A stretch of 24,376 bases of DNA, from NCBI GenBank assembly GCA_964569425.1, contig CAZMVD010000055.1, positions 1 to 24,376 on the forward strand. The letters are read 5' to 3'. A model generated the notes under the pieces. The model was not told the origin of the DNA. It searched no databases and saw only the letters and a program-made list of their open reading frames with translations. Position 1 is the first letter of the stretch. Each line of letters starts with the position of its first letter. Both the position numbers and the translations under genes were made by a program. Source of the stretch: JACQXM01 sp964569425. Its GTDB lineage: Bacteria; Planctomycetota; Phycisphaerae; UBA1845. Below, in pieces: positions 14,941-22,600 of the stretch.

Positions 14941-14975
14941 CGGCAAGAACCGCCGATGTAGCTGCCTGACTGCCG

Positions 14976-17828
14976 CTACGTTCCCGCGTCGCCCTTGGGC
15001 TTGTCGCCCGTTTCCGCCTTCTCCCCCGTGGGCAGCGCCCAGATGCTGAACTGGCGCTCCGGCGTGTAATACTTGCGAAAGACCTTCTGCACCTGCTCGG
15101 TGGTAAACTTCGGAAAAGCCTCCTTCTCCGCCTTCTCCTCGTTCAGGTCGCGGTGGTGCAGATCGTGATTGCGCAGAATGCTCCACCAATAGGTAGGCTC
15201 ACGCATGCTGGTGTCAAGGTTGTTAGCGACTTGCTTCTTGGCATTGTCCAGTTCTTCTTCCGTCGGTCCGTTCTCGGCGAACTCGCGGAACATGGTGTGG
15301 ACTTCTTCGATCACCTTCTGGGCGTTGGCCGGATCGCACGGAGCACCGGAGACAAAACGACCCGCGTCCTCATAAATCCATGAAGGGTTATGGCTCCCTC
15401 GAATGGAGTAGACGATCGATAGCTCTTCCCGGATGCGCTTCACCAGGCGACTGGTCAGCACCTGTTGCGCCAGTTCCATCGCCCGGGTGTCCGAACGCTG
15501 AACGCCTTCGGTACCCACAAAACCCGCAAACACCATCGCCTGCGGAGTCATGGTCTCGACCTTGACCTCCCGCGACAACGGGCCCGTGTTCCGCGCCAGC
15601 TTGCGCAGCTTCTTCAGGTGATCCGCCCCCCGCGGCCGTGAGGACAGCGAGCCGATGTACGTCTCCACCAGCGGCCGGGCCTTTTCCCAGGATATGTCGC
15701 CCACGATGGCCACCTCGATCGGCGCTTCGCGACACAGCCGATCGTACCACGCCTGCGCGTCGCCAAGGGCCAGCGGTTCGATGCTCGCCTTGGTGGGGAA
15801 CAACTGCCGCGGGTCCCCGCCGGACAACAGGTCCTGCATCGCCTCCATCGCCTTGACGCGCGGCATGGTGTTGAACATGTCGATCTGCTGCAGCGTCCGC
15901 AGCCTCCAGTTCCTAAACGCCGACTCCTCGATCTTCCCGTCGGTCAGAAGCGCGTGCGCCGCTTGAAGGCCGGTCTCCAGCTCGTCCGGATCGCCCGTGA
16001 CCTCGATACTGAGGCTGTCGCGGGCGTTCACCGCCCGCAGGCTGATGTTCTTGCCGGTCATCAGGTCCCGGAAATCGGTCGAAGACAGTCGGCCCGTGGC
16101 TGCCTCGTTCACCGCCAGCGTCGCCACTTCCGTAATGTTCGCATTGGCCGCAGTTTCCTCGATGTTGCCGCCCGCCAGGCTGATGCTCATCCAGATCGAG
16201 TCTTTCTTGTAGTCCATCGGGCGGTGGTGCACACGAACGCCGTTGCTCAACCAGGCACTGGTGATCTCCAGGTCCTTGTCCGCCGAACTCTCCACCACCT
16301 TGCCCGGCGTCGGAATGGCCGCCAGCAACTCCGTCGGAGCGTCCTTGACAGACGGCGGCTCCACTTTTCGCGCCCACGCGCTCTTCGCGGCGGCCAACAC
16401 CTCATCGCGCGACGGAACGGCGATGCCCTCGCCTTCCTTCATGGTCACCACGTAGGCGAACGTGCCGGGCGCGAAATGGCTCTTGAACGTCTCGGTCACT
16501 TCCGACAACGACACCGACGGCAGGTGCGCCTTGAAGAGATCAAGCTGCTGCTGCGCCGACAGGACCGGCGTGCGATCGTTCACGCCCTGGAGCATCTCGA
16601 ACAGAAAGCCCCGCGCGTTCCGCGTCGGTTCGGTCTTCACCTGATTCTCGCCGTCCGCCAGAATCTCCTTCTGCGCCAGTTCCAGCTCCCGCTCCGTAAA
16701 ACCATACTCCCGAGCGCGATGCACTTCCTCGATGACTTCACTGAGCATGTCCTGCCACTCATCCGGTTCGCCGCTCGCCGTCGCATCCACCAGCACCGCG
16801 TCGTTGAAAAAGCTCTCCACGTCCGTCCGCGCGTTGCGATAACTGGCTTCTCCCCGGTCGATCCGCTCCTGCAGCCGGCGGTTCACGATCCACGTGCCGA
16901 TGTACTCGACCAGCTCGGTGCGCCACTGCGGCACCGTAGTCGTCGGCGGACGGCCGGGCAGAATGTTGGTCATCTGCACCCGGCACAACGACATTTCCGG
17001 GTCGGTGGCGACGAGGGCACGCTCCTTGGAAAAAGGCTTGAATTCCGAACGCATTTGCGGCCGCGCGGGCGTGTCGTGTTTATGATTGCCGAACCACTTG
17101 TCGATCAGTGGTGTTACATCGTCCGGCTTGGCGTCGCCCACCGCCAACACGGTAATGTTCTCCGGGCGATACCAGGTCTTGTAATAATCCACGAATTCTT
17201 TGCGTCCGGCGGTGGCAATGACGGTTTCATCGCCGATCGGCAGGCGGCTGGCGAAGCGCGATCCCTCAAACAATTCCGGCCACAACTTGTCGCGAATACG
17301 CTGGAAAGCGCTCTTGCCGGAACGTGCCTCTTCCAGCACCACGCCGCGCTCCTTGTCGATCTCTTCCTCCAGGAGCAGCGTGCGGAACGCATAGTCGCTC
17401 AGCACCATGAGTGCCTTGTCGAGCTGTTCCGTCGTGGTGTCCGGCGTGAACAGCATGTACGACGTCTGGTCGAAACTGGTAAAGGCGTTGAGGTCGGCCC
17501 CGAACTCCATGCCGATGCTCTCGAAGTAGGGAATCAGCTTTCCGGGGGGGAAATTCTCGGTGCCGTTGAAGCACATGTGTTCCAGGAAGTGCGCCAGCCC
17601 GCGCTGGTTGTCCGTCTCGTTCAGCGAGCCGCTGCGCACGTGCATCATCAATGCCATTTTGCCCGGCGGGTTGTCGTGCTGCCGATACATCCACTTCACG
17701 CCGTTCGCCAGCGTACCGCTTTGGTTTCGCGAATCCTGCGGCAGCGCCTCCCCCCGCGCCGCGGATCCGGCACCCAGCACCGCCCACAGAAGAAATAGAC
17801 AACGAATTGGATGCGCGTTCACGTTCAT
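14976..17828 (-). CDS. Secreted two-half M16 (insulinase/pitrilysin-type) zinc metallopeptidase
   Basis: A 950-aa protein with a signal peptide (CLFLLWAVLGAGSAARG, residues 10-26). The first M16 half has the inverted zinc motif H80-F-L-E83-H84 (GLAHFLEHMCFNGTENFP) and the third-ligand region KERGVVLEEARSG, where E160 and E167 are the candidates. The second half starts after about residue 510 (LSNGVRVHHRPMDYKKDSI) and has the M16C features (LAGGNIEE, and VKRIREELSIVYSIRGSHNP, the Arg-Tyr substrate-binding region), without a second HxxEH. This is the layout of PqqL/pitrilysin-like periplasmic enzymes that clear peptides. Length is typical. ATG at 17828 was chosen because it directly opens the signal peptide. 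It has a candidate promoter about 78 bp upstream. Confidence 0.93.
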   Translation of the reverse strand: MNVNAHPIRCLFLLWAVLGAGSAARGEALPQDSRNQSGTLANGVKWMYRQHDNPPGKMALMMHVRSGSLNETDNQRGLAHFLEHMCFNGTENFPPGKLIPYFESIGMEFGADLNAFTSFDQTSYMLFTPDTTTEQLDKALMVLSDYAFRTLLLEEEIDKERGVVLEEARSGKSAFQRIRDKLWPELFEGSRFASRLPIGDETVIATAGRKEFVDYYKTWYRPENITVLAVGDAKPDDVTPLIDKWFGNHKHDTPARPQMRSEFKPFSKERALVATDPEMSLCRVQMTNILPGRPPTTTVPQWRTELVEYIGTWIVNRRLQERIDRGEASYRNARTDVESFFNDAVLVDATASGEPDEWQDMLSEVIEEVHRAREYGFTERELELAQKEILADGENQVKTEPTRNARGFLFEMLQGVNDRTPVLSAQQQLDLFKAHLPSVSLSEVTETFKSHFAPGTFAYVVTMKEGEGIAVPSRDEVLAAAKSAWARKVEPPSVKDAPTELLAAIPTPGKVVESSADKDLEITSAWLSNGVRVHHRPMDYKKDSIWMSISLAGGNIEETAANANITEVATLAVNEAATGRLSSTDFRDLMTGKNISLRAVNARDSLSIEVTGDPDELETGLQAAHALLTDGKIEESAFRNWRLRTLQQIDMFNTMPRVKAMEAMQDLLSGGDPRQLFPTKASIEPLALGDAQAWYDRLCREAPIEVAIVGDISWEKARPLVETYIGSLSSRPRGADHLKKLRKLARNTGPLSREVKVETMTPQAMVFAGFVGTEGVQRSDTRAMELAQQVLTSRLVKRIREELSIVYSIRGSHNPSWIYEDAGRFVSGAPCDPANAQKVIEEVHTMFREFAENGPTEEELDNAKKQVANNLDTSMREPTYWWSILRNHDLHHRDLNEEKAEKEAFPKFTTEQVQKVFRKYYTPERQFSIWALPTGEKAETGDKPKGDAGT

Positions 17829-17905
17829 GGTCTGGTTCCTGAAAGGGTCCTTGCACTTTCATGCCTGACATCGGGTGGATGGTCCCGCAACCCCGGATGA
17901 GCACC

Positions 17906-17934
17906 AGCGTACCCGGATTGACCGGCCAATGCAA
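17906..17934 (-). promoter_or_regulatory. Candidate sigma70-like promoter for the M16 peptidase gene
   Basis: On the minus strand, TTGCAT (17934-17929) and TACGCT (17911-17906) are 17 bp apart. The first matches four of six and the second four of six consensus bases. Transcription would begin near 17899 with a leader of about 70 bases. The position between two leftward genes, upstream of the peptidase start, is right for it. Confidence 0.45.
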
Positions 17935-18016
17935 AATCGGCGCTGCAGGTGGGTTGTACGGAATTGTCGTAAGAGCCGCCGCCGGTGCCCAAACCGGCCG
18001 CCCCCAGGAACCCCGG

Positions 18017-19534
18017 TCATCCCCGTCCAAGGTAACGCCGCGCCGACAACTTCCCGGCCGTGAGCAGCAGCAGCGCCAGGATCGCGGCACCCCAGGTGGT
18101 GGCCGCGGGGATGGCGGTGGCGCAGTGGGGGGCGTACATGGCGTCGTCCACGCCGGGGCACACGTCAATGCAGTCGGGCACCCCGTCGGCGTCGCTGTCG
18201 TCGGTGTCACTCACGTGGCACCCGCACACGCCGGGGTCGGTCTTGAGCGGGTCGTCGGGGCACTGGTCCTCGGGCCAGCACACCCCGTCCCCGTCGGCGT
18301 CGTCCAGCGCATCGAGCGGGCAGGGGTCGCCGCAGGAACCGTCCACGCCGTCGAAGTCGGCGTCGCCCTCGCACACTGCCTCGGCCGACAGCGTCCCCCC
18401 CACGGCCGCGCAGCACACCGGGTCGAGCATTTGACAGAGGCCGCTCGCAAGGCAGCACGCCTGCGGGGCGGTGCACGATTCGCCCTCGACAAACGTCCCC
18501 CCGTCGAGGGTGCAGGGCGGGTCGGTAGTCGTTTCACAGGTGCCATCCGCCTGGCAGCAGGCGCCGTCGAGGGCTGCGGTGAGGGTGTATTCGATCACGT
18601 TCACGGCCACGCCGTCGGTGAGCGTGAAGCGCGTGGTCGCCCCGGCGGGCAGCGGCCGGTCCAGCACGATCTCCACGTCCTCCGGGTTCCCATTGTCCCG
18701 CCGCCGCGTGGCGATGACCTGGGGAACCGGCGTGCCGGGCGCGCCGATGACTTCGACGGCGATGTCGTTTATGTAGACGTAATTCGGCGCATCGAAGGTC
18801 ACCAGGAACCGGTCGAGGTTGCCGTACACAATCGCATCCAGCACCCCCGCGGGCGGGTCGGTGCCCACCACCTGCTCGCCGAAGCCGATCGTCCCGAAGC
18901 GGACGAAATCCCACTCGTTGGTGACGATCGGCGGCCGCCCGGTGCACCCCCCCCTGCCGCCGAATTGAATGGTCGGGTCGATGCTGGGCTGATCGTCGGT
19001 GAACTCGACGAACCGACGCCCATCAACAGCCACCCGATAGTGATAGCCGTTCAGGCTTTCGAAGCGGTAGGTATGGAAATCGGCAATGTCCAGCCCGAAG
19101 ATCTGTTGGCCGCCCTCGAAGTTGCTGGCGGCGTCGCCGAACATCGAAATCACTTCGCGCATGCCCACATAACGAATGGAGACGTCCGCGTCGCAGCCGA
19201 AAAAACCCCCACCTGCTCGGGGCAGATCGGATCGGAACCGCCACTCGATCCAGAGCGATGGCGGCGGTGGGAGCGGCGGGGAAGCAACTCGGTATGCATA
19301 ACGCACGATCTTGCCATTGGTCCAAATAAGCGTAAGACCGGCTTCGCCGATCGACTCGGAACACGTGTTTTCACAAGGCTGAAATATCAGCCACCCGGCT
19401 GAAGGATCGTAGGGCAGTACGTCGCCCTCGTAGCCGTGGATCAATTCATCAGCCTGCGCAACCCGGATAAGAGACAGGTTAAAGATCAAGGCAACACCCA
19501 CGCCGAGCCAGAGTGGATTGGGTTGACTCGTCAT
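18017..19534 (-). CDS. Secreted protein with TSP3-like calcium repeats and an IPTL/PEP-CTERM-like sorting tail
   Basis: A 505-aa exported protein. Residues 1-28 form a signal peptide (LWLGVGVALIFNLSLIRVAQA). The N-terminal part (about 30-290) looks like a beta-sandwich laminin G/lectin-like fold, with IEWRFRSDL, YRFESLNGYHYRVAVDGRRF and WDFVRFGTIGF. Then come Cys-rich GACCQADGTCE and ACCLASGLCQ units common in planctomycete surface proteins, and about 385-470 has Asp-rich thrombospondin type 3-like repeats (DADFDGVDGSC, DADGDGVC, DSDADGVPDCIDVCP) that bind calcium. It ends in IPAATTWG, a hydrophobic helix (AAILALLLLTAG) and a basic tail (KLSARRYLGRG), the tripartite layout of IPTL-CTERM/PEP-CTERM sorting signals. 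ATG at 19534 opens the signal peptide, and a promoter sits so close that the mRNA would be leaderless. Confidence 0.87.
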   Translation of the reverse strand: MTSQPNPLWLGVGVALIFNLSLIRVAQADELIHGYEGDVLPYDPSAGWLIFQPCENTCSESIGEAGLTLIWTNGKIVRYAYRVASPPLPPPPSLWIEWRFRSDLPRAGGGFFGCDADVSIRYVGMREVISMFGDAASNFEGGQQIFGLDIADFHTYRFESLNGYHYRVAVDGRRFVEFTDDQPSIDPTIQFGGRGGCTGRPPIVTNEWDFVRFGTIGFGEQVVGTDPPAGVLDAIVYGNLDRFLVTFDAPNYVYINDIAVEVIGAPGTPVPQVIATRRRDNGNPEDVEIVLDRPLPAGATTRFTLTDGVAVNVIEYTLTAALDGACCQADGTCETTTDPPCTLDGGTFVEGESCTAPQACCLASGLCQMLDPVCCAAVGGTLSAEAVCEGDADFDGVDGSCGDPCPLDALDDADGDGVCWPEDQCPDDPLKTDPGVCGCHVSDTDDSDADGVPDCIDVCPGVDDAMYAPHCATAIPAATTWGAAILALLLLTAGKLSARRYLGRG

Positions 19535-19541
19535 GGTGGCT

Positions 19542-19570
19542 ATCCTACCACGCGCTTGTGTCCAATTCAA
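19542..19570 (-). promoter_or_regulatory. Minus-strand promoter for the IPTL-tailed protein, leaderless layout
   Basis: On the minus strand TTGAAT (19570-19565) and TAGGAT (19547-19542) are exactly 17 bp apart; both boxes match four or five of six consensus bases. The expected start of transcription, about seven bases after the -10 box, falls at about 19535, next to the A of the ATG at 19534. No ribosome binding site would fit. It overlaps the plus-strand promoter. Confidence 0.65.
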
Positions 19571-19584
19571 GCACCGGTTACGAT
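19556..19584 (+). promoter_or_regulatory. Plus-strand promoter for the large secreted metallopeptidase
   Basis: TTGTGT (19556-19561) and TACGAT (19579-19584) are 17 bp apart. Transcription would start near 19591, giving a leader of about 29 bases containing AAAGGAG at 19607-19613, six bases before ATG 19620. Its spacer contains the -35 box of the divergent promoter, so polymerase cannot occupy both at once. Confidence 0.55.
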
Positions 19585-19619
19585 TCAAGGCGTCGCTCAC
19601 TTTCCGAAAGGAGAAACGC

Positions 19620-22600
19620 ATGTCTAACCAAATCGGAATCAAGACCGGCTTAATTGCCCTGTGTGCTGTAAACGTCTCCTTGGGCGCTCCGTCTTTTCCT
19701 ACGGCGGGCACTTCCACGTTCCTGCAACAGCATCCCGACGTGCTCGCCTTGGCCGACGGGGAACGGCTGGCGGCGCTCTACGGGGCAACGATTGCCGAGG
19801 ACGACAATCCCGAAACCACGCCGCTCCAGTTCGTTCAGGCCTTCTTCGCCGTCGAGGCCAACCGCGACGCGCTGGGGATTGACGGGCTGGAACTGGCCTT
19901 CCACAAGGAATTCGTCGGACGCGACGATCGATTTCGCGTTTATGCCTTCGAACAGATCGTGGACACCGAAGATTCGCTCTCGGTGCATGGGAGCCTGGTC
20001 AAGGTACTGGTGCGGCGGGGGACGAGCGACACGATTACCTACGTTGGTGCCCACGTCATGCCGCTTCCGGATTCGGCGCTGCCTGAGGACGTGCTCGACG
20101 ATGAAGACGCCGTGGCGGCGGTCGATCAGTGGCCCGACTATGAGGGCATGGTCTACTCCCAGCCCGAAAGAGTCATCTTCCATGCGCGCGATGAGTCCAT
20201 CCACCGTGCGTGGCGTTTCGTCGGGCAGGACAACGGGCGTTCGCTGCTGTTTGTTGTGGACACCGCCGACGGGCGCATTCTGGAGGCCGTTTCCGTGCGT
20301 CACTCGCTCGTCGATGTCGAGGGCGTGGTGAAAGGGTGGCAAACCGCCGGCAACGCCGCCTTCGGTGAACATGAGGAGGTTCCCCTGCCGGGCGTGCGCG
20401 TGCGGCTCCTGGCCGAGGACGGGCAGTACACCTGCCCTTCGGACGAGGGGACCGTGGTCGATATCGACTACTGCGATACGTCCGGTGGATTCAGTCTTTC
20501 CGGTGCCGTGGAAGGAGATCGTGTGACCGCCCGGCTGGTGGGCGAGTGGGCCACTGTCTGGGATTGTGCGGGAGCCGACGCGGAGACCTGCATCCTGTCC
20601 GCTACGCCCTCCGCTTCGGCTGTCGTAGAATGCGACGACGTCCCTTCCGGCGGGAGTCCCGAGGTCGACCTCACGTTCGGCGAAGCGCCTTCCTGCGCCG
20701 GCGGGTCCAACCCCGGCGCGCCGTGTTCTCCCCAAGCCGACTGTCCAAACGGCTTGTGCGTCGGCGGCTGGTGCCTGGGAGGAGTGAACCAGGGCAGCGC
20801 CTGCGACCCCGACGCCGACTGCGCCGGCGGCATCTGTGAAACCAATGCGGTGCAAACCGCCCAGGTGAAGGCCTTTCTCGCCGTGCAGCAGGCGCACGAC
20901 TGGTTCAAATCGCTGCAACCATCAATTGTTGAGGTGGATGTCAGTTTGCCGGTCTTTGTGGATATGACGGGTCCATACCCGGGTGCATTTTTCGCCTCGT
21001 TTCCCAATCGAATCGAACTCCACCGGGGTTCAGCCGACATTGTAGACAATCCGGCCATCCCAAGCGTTTTGGCACACGAGTACGGTCATTTTCTCGTCAA
21101 CCTGGCGACATTCCAGTCCTTTGTAGGCTCTGCCGTCGATGAAGATTATGCGGACACGGTAGCCGCTCTCGTATATGACGACCCGAGAATCGGCTGTGGA
21201 TTGCTCGAAGTGCCTTCCGGGGGTTGGACGAGCGACGATGAGAGCTGCATTCGGACGATGGAAGAAGATTGTCCTGGTACCTGTCGCCTCACCGGTGTGC
21301 CCTGTTTACAGCACGCCGACTATGCGGGCTCCTGTTATTATGGCACAGGCTCAAACGGACCGTGCGATCCGGACCCGCAGCAATCGTGTTTCAATGCGAC
21401 GGGGGGCCGACGCGCACTGGCAGGCGCATTCTGGGACCTTCGCACCCGGTTGTTGTATTGCACGGGAAACGAGACTCCGTGCACCGTGAATGAGAATTGC
21501 ACCGGTCCAGAGGTGTGTGCAGATGGCAAGTGCCTGGTGCCGTGTCAGGACGCAACCGACTGCTCCACCGGCGAGATGTGCATTTCGGGCTATTGCCGTG
21601 TTTCGTGCAGCACGACCGCCTGTACCGGAGGGACCGTCTGCACCGACCTTGCTACCGAGCAGCTCTTCACCGATTTTCTCCTACTGAGCGGGATACGGCG
21701 GGGCTTTGTCGAACCTTCTATCCTTACGGAACTGCTGACCGCCGACGACGACGACGGTGACCTGAGCAATGGCACACCGAATTGCGGCGAGATCATCTGT
21801 GCCTTCGTGGGCGAGCCGGACGAAGGACAGGATCCCTGCCAGCCTCACCCTGGCGACGCGAGCGTCTGCCCGCTTCCCGAAGATTGCGAGGCGACTCCGA
21901 AGATGGGTCACGGTTTCGCCTGCCCGACGCTGGTGGGCGTCGATGATAGCAGCGTGGTCGTCACGTGGCAGGGGCCGGCAGGCAATCCAAGCAGCCCGGA
22001 TGATTTCGAAGTGAACTACCAGACCATTCCCCCCAGCGTGATCCTCAAGACCACGCAGGTTGGAAATGACCCCGTCGACCGCTACCTCGTCGGGCGCACG
22101 GTAAATGGCTTTCCTAGTTTTCTGGGAGCTGTTGTCACGGATTGGGATGGTCCGGCGAACAATATTACCGTTGAAATCGGAACGACGGTGGACGGGCGGT
22201 GCCGGGAAATCCACAGTGCGAGGATTCTCCCGCAGGGTTCAGGAAAATGGGCAAGCCTAGCCGTCGAGACGGTCGATCCTTTTTTTGGCGATATTGTAGG
22301 CAAATTGGAGGTCGATTCAGTCGATGGAGCCGGAGGACGGATTAGCGGTAATGTTGCCGGTCGGTTGAAATCGGCCAGCGGATACGCGATTGGAATCGAT
22401 GCCGGCGGAAGCGAGCCTACCGGGGAGGGTAATCTGACCGTAGCTAGAGGTGCAGGTCTTTTGCGATTCGGCGCCCTGCCCGGGGGTCGCTTTGTCCAAC
22501 TGGGTCAAATCTCCAATGCGTCCGAGCCATTCATAGAACTGACGGGGGCGGATGATCCTGAAGAGCCGGCACTAGCGGGCGAGCTGCGATTTATCGCATT

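Noticed and set aside
15954..17798. A 614-codon plus-strand frame opposite the M16 peptidase
   Set aside because: The opposite strand encodes a complete M16 enzyme with catalytic motifs; this frame has Arg/His-rich sequence and no domain.
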